A stretch of DNA of 64,000 nt from Streptomyces humidus. Its GTDB lineage: Bacteria > Actinomycetota > Actinomycetes > Streptomycetales > Streptomycetaceae. The notes below the pieces were generated by a model that did not search any database, was not told where the DNA came from, and saw nothing but the letters and a program-made list of their open reading frames with translations. This document shows, one piece after another, positions 24,288 through 33,193 of this stretch. Both the position numbers and the translations under genes were made by a program. The stretch covers positions 58,616-122,615 of the forward strand of contig NZ_BMTL01000031.1 of assembly GCF_014649655.1 (NCBI RefSeq). The letters run 5' to 3'. Each line of letters starts with the position of its first letter. Within the stretch, counting starts at the first letter, position 1.

Positions 24288-25796
24288 ATGCGCGAGGTAT
24301 GGAACAGCGATCGTCGCCTGACGGCAATCACTCGCTCGGCTCTCTCGATGCCTGCCCGGCAGGCCGTCATCGACCAGCAGATCAGGCCCGGGGTGAGCGT
24401 CCTGGACTTTGGCTGCGGCCGTGGAGACGACGTGCGCAGTCTGCATCACATGCAGCTCGACGTTACTGGCTGGGATCCACACTTCTTCCCGGACGGCGAG
24501 CAGAAGCCTTCGGACGTGGTGCTGCTCACCTACGTGTTGAACGTCATCGAGAACCCGGCTGAACGGCGCGAAACCCTGCTGCGCGCCTGGACCCTGACGC
24601 GCCGGGTCCTGGTGGTCTCCGCCCGCCTGGTGTGGGAACGGAACAAGGTGAACGGCGATCAGCTCGCTGATGGGGTCCTGACCGGACGTGGAACCTTCCA
24701 GCACCTGTTTGGCGCGAGCGAGTTGCGCGACTTCGTACAGGAGAGCACCGGCGTCCGCTGCGTGTCCGCAGCGCCCGGAGTCGTCTACGCGTTCCGGGAC
24801 GATCCTGCCCGCATCGCCTTCCTCGCCCGCCGGATCGTGCCCGATGCCGAGTGGCTGGCCTCCGAGGACACTGCCTCCGCTATTGCCGCGGTGGTCGACT
24901 TCACCGAGCGGCGGGGTCGACTGCCCCGGCTGGAGGAGATGTCGGTTCCCCTATCAGAGCTGCTGAGTCACCTCCGGGGTACCGAACTCCAGCGCCTGGT
25001 TCGGCGCTCCGCAGACCCGGAGAAGATGACTGCGGGCGGCAAGCGCACGACGCTGAACACGTTGCTGTTCCTGGCAGTGGAGCTGTTCAACGGACGCGGC
25101 CCGTTCGGCAGCCTACCGCTGCCCATCCAACTCGACATCCGGTCCTGTTTCTCCTCCTACCTCGAGGCATGCAAACGCGCCGACCGGCTCCTGCTCAAGC
25201 TGCGCGACGACACCTACGTACGCGGCGCGATGAGGGCCTCGGAAGCTGGCAAGCTCACGCCGACCGCGCTCTATGTGCACCGCCGCGCCATCGACAGGCT
25301 GCCCACCGTGTTGCGGCTGTATGAGCACTGCGCCGCCATCGCCGCCGGCCACCCGCCGCAGTGGTCCGTGGCGAAGCTCAAGCACCAGGGACGAGCCGTC
25401 AGCTGGCTCGATTACCCCGACTTCGACACCGACCCGCACCCCAGACTGCACTCCTCCTACTCGATCGAGATGCGCAGCCTGGACACGACCCACCTGTCCT
25501 ACGACAACTCGGCCAACCGGCCACTGCTGCACCGCAAGCATGAGTTCCTGGCGCCGGACGACCCGGACGTGCCCAAGTACCGGCGGCTGACGGAGGCCGA
25601 AGTGCGGGCCGGACTGTACGACCAGCCACACTTGATCGGAACCGAGCAGGGCTGGGAAGCCGAGCTGGAGCGCTGCTCGCGCGCTCTTCGCGGGCACCGA
25701 CTGGTGCGCCGGCCTGCGAGCCCCAGAGGGATCCCGCCTCCGCAGGGCCTGGGAGAGGATGCAGAGCCGGAGCCCCCTACGGCTGGAGCTGGTTGA
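24288..25796 (+). CDS. DNA phosphorothioation-associated putative methyltransferase
   Basis: 502 aa from the ATG at 24288 (a GTG at 24270 is possible). Class I SAM motif LDFGCGRGDD near residue 40, preceded by the family's N-terminal TAITRSALSMPAR. The C-terminal half has HQGRAVSWLDYPDFDTDPHP and HRKHEFL, recognised from the dnd-linked methyltransferase family (TIGR04096 type). Its target is not established. Ideas include the phosphorothioate DNA itself or a tRNA/protein partner. It converges on dndA with a 20-bp overlap of coding ends. Confidence 0.85.
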   Translation: MREVWNSDRRLTAITRSALSMPARQAVIDQQIRPGVSVLDFGCGRGDDVRSLHHMQLDVTGWDPHFFPDGEQKPSDVVLLTYVLNVIENPAERRETLLRAWTLTRRVLVVSARLVWERNKVNGDQLADGVLTGRGTFQHLFGASELRDFVQESTGVRCVSAAPGVVYAFRDDPARIAFLARRIVPDAEWLASEDTASAIAAVVDFTERRGRLPRLEEMSVPLSELLSHLRGTELQRLVRRSADPEKMTAGGKRTTLNTLLFLAVELFNGRGPFGSLPLPIQLDIRSCFSSYLEACKRADRLLLKLRDDTYVRGAMRASEAGKLTPTALYVHRRAIDRLPTVLRLYEHCAAIAAGHPPQWSVAKLKHQGRAVSWLDYPDFDTDPHPRLHSSYSIEMRSLDTTHLSYDNSANRPLLHRKHEFLAPDDPDVPKYRRLTEAEVRAGLYDQPHLIGTEQGWEAELERCSRALRGHRLVRRPASPRGIPPPQGLGEDAEPEPPTAGAG

Positions 25797-26916
25797 CCGC
25801 AGCGGCCAGGTCGCCGACCTCGAACCCATCAACCTGGGAAGGAAGCCAGGACAGGCGCAGCCCGTTGGACACGATCTCATCAGGCAGGCCCATGGCTGTC
25901 AGCACGTGACTCGGAGTGTAGGAGGCGCTGGTGCATGCCGAGCCGGTGGCCACGGCCGCGACGCCCTTGAGGCCGATGATCAGGGCTTCGGCATCCACGC
26001 CCTCGAAGGAGAGGTTGAGGATGTGCGGCACGGAGTGTTCGGGGTTGCCGTTCACGTGGTAGCGAATGCCGGCGAGCCCGGCGAGGAGCTGCTCGCGGAA
26101 CTTCTGCGCTCCGGCCAGCCACTGCTGGTGCTCCTTGCGGAAGATCTCTTCCGCCTTCGCCAGTCCCATGATCAGCGGGACGGGCAGGGTACCCGGGCGG
26201 AGCTTGCGCTCCTGGCCGCCGCCGAACATCAGAGGCTGTAGCGGGAGCCGGTCCCAGCCGCGGCGACGGACCAGTAGCGCGCCGATGCCCTTCGGGGCGC
26301 CGATCTTGTGGCCGCTGATGCTGATCAGATCGATCGGCGCGGTGAGGTCTTCCGGGAGCTTGGCGAAACCTTGGGCGGCGTCGACGTGGAAGTACGTGGA
26401 CGTCTCGCGGAGGATTCGGCCGAGTTCGCTGACGGGCTGGATGACACCCGTCTCGTTGTTGACGTGCATGAGCGACACGAGCAAGGTGTCCGGGCGCAGG
26501 CGCTCGCGGACAGCTTCGACGCTGATCCTGCCGTGCTGGTCGGGCTTGAGGAAGTCGACCTCGAAACCGCGGCTTTGCAGGTGCTCGAGCGGTTCGAGGA
26601 CCGCTTTGTGCTCGATGGCCGAGGTGATGATGTGCCGGCGCCCGGTCTGCTCGCCGTGCGGCGCGACCCCGAGCAACGCGATGTTGTTGCTCTCAGTCGC
26701 TCCGCTTGTGAAGATCAACTCTTCGGCTGGTGCGCCGAGTTGCGCAGCGAGCTGCGTACGCGCCTGCTGTACCGCCTTCTTGGCGCGCGTACCGTACTCG
26801 TGAGTACGGCTGCCAGCGTTGCCAAAGTCTTCGGTCATCCAGTGGAGCACGACATCAGCGACGCGTGGATCGACGCGCGTGGTCGCGGCAGCATCAAGGT
26901 ACGTTACCGACATCAT
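25777..26916 (-). CDS. dndA: Cysteine desulfurase DndA
   Basis: 379 aa, PLP-dependent NifS/IscS-type enzyme. It removes sulfur from cysteine and feeds the Fe-S cluster of DndC and DNA phosphorothioation. The N-terminus YLDAAATTRVDP, the PLP lysine in SGHKIGAPKG (about residue 203) and the catalytic Cys in ATGSACTSAS (about residue 327) are all present. The gene is divergent from dndBCDE, as in the classical Streptomyces dnd cluster. Two consecutive ATGs (26916, 26913) are possible starts. Confidence 0.95.
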   Translation of the reverse strand: MMSVTYLDAAATTRVDPRVADVVLHWMTEDFGNAGSRTHEYGTRAKKAVQQARTQLAAQLGAPAEELIFTSGATESNNIALLGVAPHGEQTGRRHIITSAIEHKAVLEPLEHLQSRGFEVDFLKPDQHGRISVEAVRERLRPDTLLVSLMHVNNETGVIQPVSELGRILRETSTYFHVDAAQGFAKLPEDLTAPIDLISISGHKIGAPKGIGALLVRRRGWDRLPLQPLMFGGGQERKLRPGTLPVPLIMGLAKAEEIFRKEHQQWLAGAQKFREQLLAGLAGIRYHVNGNPEHSVPHILNLSFEGVDAEALIIGLKGVAAVATGSACTSASYTPSHVLTAMGLPDEIVSNGLRLSWLPSQVDGFEVGDLAAAVNQLQP

Positions 26917-26938
26917 TACTCACTTCTACGAGAATCCC

Positions 26939-26970
26939 GTACAGTACGTCACTGAGATCACGTACGATAC
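26939..26970. promoter_or_regulatory. imperfect 11-bp dyad in the dndA-dndB intergenic region (candidate DndB operator)
   Basis: GTACAGTACGT (26939-26949) and ACGTACGATAC (26960-26970) match as inverted repeats at 9 of 11 positions with a 10-nt spacer. It fills most of the 58-bp gap between the divergent starts. The right arm overlaps TACGAT (26963-26968), a good -10 hexamer placed so that transcription would start at or next to the dndB GTG, suggesting a leaderless mRNA. DndB is a known repressor of dnd genes and is the obvious candidate binder. Confidence 0.6.
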
Positions 26971-26974
26971 CGCC

Positions 26975-28105
26975 GTGATCGATCAACGAGGAGCTCAGGC
27001 GGCGGGGGAGGCGACGTTTGTCGGCTTCGAGTACATTTTTCCTGCCATCAGGGGAGTTCAGGCGGGGCGCGAGTTCTTCGTTTCGATGTGTCCGCTCCGG
27101 CTGATCCCTAAAATCTTCGTCTTCGATGACGATGAGATCGCCCCGGAGGTCCGCGCGCAGCGCGTTCTCAACAAGGGCAGGCTGCCAGCGCTCACTCGGT
27201 ACATTCTGGACAATCCAGACGATTACGTTTTCAGTGCGCTCACTGCCTCGATCGATGGCGAGATCGCCTTTGAGGGCATTGCGAGCGAGGGCGCTGGGAT
27301 GCGCGCCGGGCAGATCCGCGTGCCGATGGCGGCGCGTTTCTTGATCAACGATGGGCAGCACCGCCGCGCTGCCATCGAGCTCGCACTCAAAGAGAACCCC
27401 GACCTGGGTGACGAGACGATCGCCGTCGTTTTCTTCCACGACGCGGGTCTGGGGCGTTCCCAGCAGATGTTCGCCGACCTGAATCGGCACGCCGTGCGCC
27501 CGTCGCGCTCGATCGGCGTGCTCTACGACCAGCGTGACGATCTTGCCAGTCTGACCCGGCTGCTGGCCCTGAAGTCCTCGGTGTTCAAGCAACACGTCGA
27601 GATGGAGAGCAGCACGCTGTCGGCACGTTCGCGCAAGCTATTCACGCTCAGCGCCCTGCACTCGGGTAATCAGTCCCTGCTCCAGGGGCTGGAGCTGAAA
27701 CGTGACGAGGCAGCCGTGCTGGCCCAGGCGTTCTGGGAATACGTTGACACGCTCATCCCCGAGTGGGCGATGGTTCGCGATCGCCGCATGACCGCTCCCG
27801 ACGTGCGTCAGAACTACATCCACAGCCACGGCATCGCCTTGCACGCCCTGGGACGTGTCGGCAACAGCTTGTTGCGTGAATCCGTCGACGCCACCGTATG
27901 GCAACCGCGCCTGAAGAAGCTTGCCGCGGTCGACTGGTCCCGTACCAATACCGACTGGGAGGGCCGCGCGATCATCGGCGGCCGGGTCTCCAAGAGCCAC
28001 GCCCAGGTCACTTTGACCGTGACCTACCTTCGCCGCATGCTGAAGCTCAGGCTCAGCCCTGAGGAGCAACGCGCCGAAGATGCTTATCAGCGAGGAGAGT
28101 CATGA
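26975..28105 (+). CDS. dndB: DNA phosphorothioation regulator DndB
   Basis: 376 aa with a GTG start at 26975. The frame continues upstream to 26819, but that part lies inside dndA. The DGQHR-family signature is INDGQHRRAAI near residue 124, followed by MFADLNRHAVRPSRS. DndB negatively regulates the dnd operon and shapes modification frequency. It may be translated from a leaderless mRNA. The stop overlaps dndC by four bases (ATGA). Confidence 0.93.
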   Translation: MIDQRGAQAAGEATFVGFEYIFPAIRGVQAGREFFVSMCPLRLIPKIFVFDDDEIAPEVRAQRVLNKGRLPALTRYILDNPDDYVFSALTASIDGEIAFEGIASEGAGMRAGQIRVPMAARFLINDGQHRRAAIELALKENPDLGDETIAVVFFHDAGLGRSQQMFADLNRHAVRPSRSIGVLYDQRDDLASLTRLLALKSSVFKQHVEMESSTLSARSRKLFTLSALHSGNQSLLQGLELKRDEAAVLAQAFWEYVDTLIPEWAMVRDRRMTAPDVRQNYIHSHGIALHALGRVGNSLLRESVDATVWQPRLKKLAAVDWSRTNTDWEGRAIIGGRVSKSHAQVTLTVTYLRRMLKLRLSPEEQRAEDAYQRGES

Positions 28106-29607
28106 GTACCGCGACCCGACGAGCTGTGCCCTTCGAGGGCAGCAGCCTCGCGAAGGTGACCGCCGACCTCAAGGAGGAGATCCGCGAGCTCTATACCGCG
28201 GACGAGGTTCCCTGGGTGATTGGCTACAGCGGGGGCAAAGACTCCACTGCCACTCTGCAACTGGTGTGGCTGGCTCTCCAGGAACTGCCGGCCGAACAGC
28301 GCACGAAGACCGTCTACGTCATCAGCACAGACACTTTGGTGGAGAACCCGGTTGTTGCCTCGTGGGTGAGTCAGTCCCTGGAGACCATGCGGCAGGCCGC
28401 AGTCGAGCAGCAGCTGCCGATCGAGCCGAACCGCCTCACCCCCAAGGTTCAGGACACTTTCTGGGTGAACTTGATCGGGCGCGGCTACCCGGCGCCTCGC
28501 CCGAAGTTCCGCTGGTGCACCGAGCGCATGAAGATCCGGCCGTCGAACACCTTTATCCGCAAGGTGGTCCGTAGGCACGGCGAGGCCATCCTGGTGCTCG
28601 GCATCCGCAAGCAGGAGAGCCAGGCCCGGGCCCGGGCCATGGCCAAGCACGAGAAGCGCCGGGTACAGGAGCGACTGTCTCCCAACGGCAACCTGCCCAA
28701 CTCGCTCGTCTACAGCCCGATCGAGGACTGGTCCAACGACGAGGTATGGACCTTCCTCATGCAGCAGCCCAACCCTTGGGGGCACCCCAACAAGGATCTG
28801 CTGACCATGTACCAGAGCGCCACAGAGGACCAAGAGTGCCCCCTGGTAGTGGACGACTCAACGCCTTCCTGCGGCGACAGCCGCTTCGGCTGCTGGACCT
28901 GCACGCTTGTGGACCAGGACAAGTCCATGGCTGCCATGGTCAATAGCGGCGAGGAGATGGTGTGGATGGCACCGCTCCTGAAGTTGCGCGACAAGCTGGA
29001 TGTCAGCGGTGAAGAGGAGCACAAGCTTCGGGACTTCCGCAAGATGAACGGCAGTATCCAGCTGTTCGGCGAGCGCATCGTCCATGGCCCCTACACCCAG
29101 AAGGCTCGTGAGGACTGGCTGCGGCAACTCCTCGAAGCCCAGTCTCGCGTACGAGCAGACGCCCCCGAGTACGTCCGCGGGATTGAGCTGATCACTACGG
29201 AGGAGCTTCACGAGATTCGCCGCCTGTGGGTCTTCGAGAAGCATGAGGTTGAGGACTCCCTGCCGCGCATCTACAAGGAGGAGACCGGCGAGGACTTCCC
29301 TGGCCGTCCGCTGGACGAGCACCTTGCCCTGGGCGCCGGCGAGATCGACCTGCTGCGCGAGGTATGTGATGGCGACGACCTGCTGTTCACCACCGCCCGC
29401 GAACTACTCGAGGTAGAGCGCAAGTTCCGCACCATGACGCGCCGCTCGGGTCTGTTCGAAGCCCTGGAGAAGACGGTCAAGCGTGGTTTCTTCGAAGACA
29501 AGGCCGACGCGCATGCCTATGCGCTCAAAAAGAAGCAGCTGAACGAAGAGATCGCTGACCGCCTGCCCCTGATCGAGGACGAAGACTCCGCCGATGCTCC
29601 TGCGTAA
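28102..29607 (+). CDS. dndC: Phosphorothioation sulfurtransferase DndC
   Basis: 501 aa, PAPS-reductase/ATP-pyrophosphatase family. The PP-loop SGGKDSTAT is at about residues 43-51. The Fe-S cluster cysteines lie in WCTERMK and in the CPLV...SCGDSRFGCWTC segment near residues 250-275. DndC adenylates the DNA phosphate or hands sulfur on to it with DndD/DndE. The C-terminal ~150 residues are charged and helical, ending in an acidic tail. It overlaps dndB by 4 bp and dndD by 14 bp. Confidence 0.95.
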   Translation: MSTATRRAVPFEGSSLAKVTADLKEEIRELYTADEVPWVIGYSGGKDSTATLQLVWLALQELPAEQRTKTVYVISTDTLVENPVVASWVSQSLETMRQAAVEQQLPIEPNRLTPKVQDTFWVNLIGRGYPAPRPKFRWCTERMKIRPSNTFIRKVVRRHGEAILVLGIRKQESQARARAMAKHEKRRVQERLSPNGNLPNSLVYSPIEDWSNDEVWTFLMQQPNPWGHPNKDLLTMYQSATEDQECPLVVDDSTPSCGDSRFGCWTCTLVDQDKSMAAMVNSGEEMVWMAPLLKLRDKLDVSGEEEHKLRDFRKMNGSIQLFGERIVHGPYTQKAREDWLRQLLEAQSRVRADAPEYVRGIELITTEELHEIRRLWVFEKHEVEDSLPRIYKEETGEDFPGRPLDEHLALGAGEIDLLREVCDGDDLLFTTARELLEVERKFRTMTRRSGLFEALEKTVKRGFFEDKADAHAYALKKKQLNEEIADRLPLIEDEDSADAPA

Positions 29608-31585
29608 CATCACCCTGCACGACTTTGGGGCCTACCGGGGCGAGCAGTCTCTCGACCTCACCACGACCCCCGGCCGGCCGATCGTACTGATCGGCGGCAT
29701 GAACGGCTGTGGCAAGACCACCCTGTTGGATGCCCTGCAGTTGGTTCTGTACGGACCTCGCGCCCGCTGCAGCGGGCGCGGCAATCGCCCGTACGAGACT
29801 TATTTGCGAGAGTGCATCAACCGCCAGGCCGACCCCGCCACCGGCGCCGAGATCGAGCTTGAGTTCGCCATCACGGTCGAAGGCGAGGAGCGCGTCTACA
29901 AGGTGTGCCGCAAGTGGGCCACCAGCGGTAAGACTTTGCACGAGTACGTCAATGTGCTCGTCGACGGCAACTTCAGCAAGGCCATCAGCGAAAGCTGGGC
30001 CGACCACGTGGAAGACCTGCTTCCTCTGGAGATCGGTTCCCTCTTCTTCTTCGACGGGGAGAAGATTGAATCCCTCGCCGACCCGGACCGCGCCTCTGCT
30101 GTCATTGAGTCCGCTGTGCACTCCCTCCTTGGCGTGAACACCGTCCAGCAGTTGCGCACCGATCTGCTTGCGCTGCAGCGCCGCCAGAAACTCACCGGCG
30201 AGGAACAAGAGACGGTCGCCCATATCCGCGCCCTGGAAGCCCGGCACGACACCATCCAAGAGGAGGTCGACGCCACCAACGCAAGGGTTGCCGAGCTGCG
30301 GTCCCGCCTTGACGCGGCCAAGGTGGTCCTGGACAACGCCGAGTATTCCTTCCAGCAGGACGGCGGAGAGCTCTACGAACGCCGCCGTGAACTGGAGAAC
30401 CGCCGTAAGGATGTCGCCAAGGCACTCGCGGCCACCGAGGCAGCCCTGGTTGACCTCGCCGCTGGCCCCCTGCCGCTGTTGCTCGTGGGCGACCAGCTCA
30501 ATGCTGCCCACAAGCAGGCGATCGCCGAACAACAGGCCGATGAATCGGCCCAGATTCTTGGCGTCCTCGCTGACCGCGACGGCGACATCCTTGACCGGCT
30601 GAATGGGCTCCTGTCCACCGATGATCTGCAGGTCTTCCGCGCCCACTTGGAGCGGGACCGCAGTGAGCGCGAGCTCGCCGGAAGTGCCGAGCGCATTCTC
30701 GAGCTCACGCCTGACGGGTATGCCCAGCTAGCAGGCATCGACCAGGTCCTGGCTCATGAGCTTCGACGTGGCAGGGAGTTGCGCGCTCAAGCCGCAGAGC
30801 AGGCAGCTACGGCCGAGGCGCTGGACCGGCAGCTGGCCGGCGTCCCGGATGAGAAGCAAATCGCCACCCGGATTGCCGAGCGGGAACAGGCACTGCGTCG
30901 GGTTCACCAGCTGGAGGCAGACCTGGACAGTGCCCTCGCGGCGCACAACACCAGTAAGGGCCGTCGCGAGGCGCTGACTGCCGAGCTGCAACGAGCCCAC
31001 GAAGCGCGGGTCAAGACCTTGGTCAAGGCCGAGGAAGTGGCACGCGTCATCGCCTACTGCGACCGACAGCGTGCCGTCCTCGACAAGTTTGGTGCCGCTC
31101 TGCTGAATCGGCACATCAACAGGCTCGAAGTCGCGGTCCTGGACAGTTTCTCCAAGCTGATGCGTAAGCGCGGTCTTGTCAGCGACCTGCGCATTGACAC
31201 GGATCGTTACCGGCTGACCCTGATCGATACCGATGGTGAGCCTCTCGACCCCGGACGCCTCAGCGCCGGCGAGCGCCAACTACTGGCGGTTTCCCTGGTG
31301 TGGGGCCTCGCCCGTGTCGCCGGCAACTGGCTTCCCAGCGTCATTGACACCCCCCTTGGACGACTCGACAGTCGGCATCGCGAGCACCTGGTGGACCGCT
31401 ACTTCCCGCATGCCAGCCACCAGGTCCTGCTGCTGTCCACTGATGAGGAGATCGACGAGAGGCTTCTAGGCCGCCTCAAGTCCTCGCTCGCTCACACCTA
31501 CACCCTCGTTCACGACGACACCACGTTCACCACATCCGTGCAGCCGGGCTACTGGTGGACCTCCGGAGCAGCGCATGTCGCTTGA
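29594..31585 (+). CDS. dndD: SMC/RecF-like ATPase DndD
   Basis: 663 aa. Walker A GGMNGCGKTT near residues 34-43. The family-specific FFFDGEKIESLAD lies before the coiled coil. The coiled-coil region covers about residues 200-500. An ABC signature-like LSAGERQLLAVSLVWG and Walker B/D-loop IDTPLGRLDS close the head domain. DndD is thought to use ATP to open or nick DNA at GAAC/GTTC-type sites for sulfur insertion. Unlike the second SMC-like ATPase at 39840-41897, it has no CxC hook. Confidence 0.95.
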   Translation: MLLRNITLHDFGAYRGEQSLDLTTTPGRPIVLIGGMNGCGKTTLLDALQLVLYGPRARCSGRGNRPYETYLRECINRQADPATGAEIELEFAITVEGEERVYKVCRKWATSGKTLHEYVNVLVDGNFSKAISESWADHVEDLLPLEIGSLFFFDGEKIESLADPDRASAVIESAVHSLLGVNTVQQLRTDLLALQRRQKLTGEEQETVAHIRALEARHDTIQEEVDATNARVAELRSRLDAAKVVLDNAEYSFQQDGGELYERRRELENRRKDVAKALAATEAALVDLAAGPLPLLLVGDQLNAAHKQAIAEQQADESAQILGVLADRDGDILDRLNGLLSTDDLQVFRAHLERDRSERELAGSAERILELTPDGYAQLAGIDQVLAHELRRGRELRAQAAEQAATAEALDRQLAGVPDEKQIATRIAEREQALRRVHQLEADLDSALAAHNTSKGRREALTAELQRAHEARVKTLVKAEEVARVIAYCDRQRAVLDKFGAALLNRHINRLEVAVLDSFSKLMRKRGLVSDLRIDTDRYRLTLIDTDGEPLDPGRLSAGERQLLAVSLVWGLARVAGNWLPSVIDTPLGRLDSRHREHLVDRYFPHASHQVLLLSTDEEIDERLLGRLKSSLAHTYTLVHDDTTFTTSVQPGYWWTSGAAHVA

Positions 31586-31952
31586 GACCATCCGCCTGTC
31601 CCAGCCAGCACGTGATCAGCTGGTCTGGCTCAAGCGCACCACCGGGATCAAGAACTGGAACGTCCTCTGCCGCTGGGCGCTGGCCATGTCCCTGCGTGAG
31701 CCTTCTGCCCCCTTGGTCAAGGAGATCATCACGGACTCGAACGTCGAGATGTCCTGGAAAACCTTCGCGGGCACGTACGGGGACATCTACCTCGCACTGC
31801 TACGGCAGCGCTGCGCGGTCGACGGCGAACCGCTGACGGACGAGTCCCTGAGCCGAACGCTGACGATCCACCTGCACCGCGGCATCGGCTACCTCGCCGG
31901 TAATCAGGAGATCCGCACGATCCGTGAGCTCGTCGGCTCGGCCTGCGAGTAG
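31575..31952 (+). CDS. dndE: Phosphorothioation DNA-binding protein DndE
   Basis: 125 aa, overlapping dndD by 11 bp. The start ETIRLSQPARDQLVWLKRTT and NWNVLCRWALAMSL are typical of DndE. The protein forms a tetramer and binds nicked double-stranded DNA. It is the last gene of the dndBCDE operon and is followed by a very strong terminator hairpin. Confidence 0.95.
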   Translation: MSLETIRLSQPARDQLVWLKRTTGIKNWNVLCRWALAMSLREPSAPLVKEIITDSNVEMSWKTFAGTYGDIYLALLRQRCAVDGEPLTDESLSRTLTIHLHRGIGYLAGNQEIRTIRELVGSACE

Positions 31953-31974
31953 ACCCCACTTGCGGGCACATGAC

Positions 31975-32019
31975 CGGCCTAGGGCAGAAGGCGGCACCAC
32001 CGCCTTCTGCCCTGGGCCG
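31975..32019 (+). terminator. terminator hairpin after dndE
   Basis: A 13-bp perfect stem (AGGGCAGAAGGCG at 31981-31993 with CGCCTTCTGCCCT at 32001-32013, 7-nt loop) extends by six more pairs including one G-T, giving 19 bp in all. It lies 23 nt after the dndE stop and separates the modification operon from the downstream module, which therefore needs its own promoter. Confidence 0.88.
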
Positions 32020-32446
32020 ATCGCATGTGAGTAAGCGATGCTCTCCTGGCGCTGCTGGGCCCAGGCTGGTCTCGCGCCCGCCCACCGCGCTGTAAATCCC
32101 GCGAGTGCCGTACAGAGAGGGGAACCATCCGATGGGTCCCCGCGTGTCAGTGGTGTCGCTTACGATAATTTTTCACAAAAGGCCGTAGGTGCAAGCCGCG
32201 GGGACGCCTTCGCGTCGGGGGAGGACTGATCACGAGTGCGCACAGGCTGCAAGATCTTTTGCTGCGCTCCGCGTGGTAGCCGACGGGTTACTGAGCGGAG
32301 CGCCGTCAACCTGTCCCGGGCTCCTGCGCAGCACCCTTTGACGTCGTCTACCTCGCCAACTCGACCTGCACATTTGACCACCGGCTCGTAGCCTGCACTC
32401 CAGCCCGGTGGCGCTCAGCCCGGGTGAGCGGGTCCAGAAGCGCGGC
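32020..32446. other. promoter-bearing intergenic region of the downstream module
   Basis: No gene recognised. It contains a short dyad (GGGGAACCATC at 32119-32129, GATGGGTCCCC at 32131-32141, one mismatch, 1-nt centre). An AT-rich block follows (TTACGATAATTTTTCAC, about 32159-32175), which looks like a -10 region. These are the best candidates for promoter and operator of the nine-gene module that starts at 32447. Confidence 0.45.
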
Positions 32447-33187
32447 ATGAGCAAGGGAATTCCGGCTTTGACCAATGCTCTTTCGCATAGTCACTACTCC
32501 ATGCTGGACGTCGACCAGGCACCTGAGACCCCTGGGCTGTACGCCTGGTATGTGAGCTTTCGAGCTAGTCCGCACGACTGGAAGATGAAGCCCAGCCCGG
32601 AGGGTGATCAGGCGATCGAGGGCTTCCTGCGGTTGCTCAGTAAGTACGCCGGCTACTACGAGCCGTTGCCCATCGCTCTGCGCGGGCGCGGTTCGTACGG
32701 CGCCGCATGGGAGGGCGAGCTCGAACTCGACACTCCCCTGCGTGATCCGGACGAGGGAAGCCACGCTGCCTCTGCGGAGGAGGACAAGCGTCTCGCGATA
32801 CTAATGAACTCCTTGGACAGCGAGGAAAGACGGCGGGTGATGGCCACCATTTTGGAGATGGCGTCCCCGGTGTTTTCCTCGCCCCTGTACATCGGTGTCG
32901 CTGAAAATCTGCGCGAGCGCCTACGCACCCACCGCCGTGACTTCACCAAGGCGTACGACTGGCTGCGTGAACACCCTGAGGACGCGGAGACCGTCCGGAC
33001 GAAGGGAAAGACCTTCGGCGCGCGGGCAGCCGCTCGCAATATGGCCATGGGCCACCTCGAAGCCTGGGTCATCGACCTAGGCGACCAAGCGGACAACGCT
33101 GTGACCATCAAGCATCTGCGAAACACCGCAGAGTCAGCCGAATGGCTGCTCCACCGGCTGTACGCGCCGATTCTCGGAAGGCAGTAG
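32447..33187 (+). CDS. GIY-YIG-like putative nuclease of the phosphorothioation island
   Basis: 246 aa from the ATG at 32447 (a GTG at 32408 is possible). PGLYAWYV near residues 29-36 and SPLYIGVAENLRERLRTH near residues 144-161 correspond to the two strands and the Arg helix of GIY-YIG endonucleases. The spacing is abnormal: ~110 residues lie between GLY and YIG instead of ~10. HLEAWVIDLG near residue 205 could supply the metal-binding Glu. The gene opens the module and ends 6 nt before the next gene. It is a candidate DNA-cleaving subunit, but the insertion lowers certainty and a non-catalytic relative is possible. Confidence 0.6.
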   Translation: MSKGIPALTNALSHSHYSMLDVDQAPETPGLYAWYVSFRASPHDWKMKPSPEGDQAIEGFLRLLSKYAGYYEPLPIALRGRGSYGAAWEGELELDTPLRDPDEGSHAASAEEDKRLAILMNSLDSEERRRVMATILEMASPVFSSPLYIGVAENLRERLRTHRRDFTKAYDWLREHPEDAETVRTKGKTFGARAAARNMAMGHLEAWVIDLGDQADNAVTIKHLRNTAESAEWLLHRLYAPILGRQ

Positions 33188-33193
33188 GACACG

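Noticed and set aside
26819..26974. Longer N-terminus for DndB
   Set aside because: The extension overlaps the dndA start and does not resemble DndB. The GTG at 26975 gives the normal length.
32020..32446. tRNA or structured RNA in the dndE downstream gap
   Set aside because: I looked for a cloverleaf and a T-loop and saw none. Only short dyads and an AT-rich block are present.
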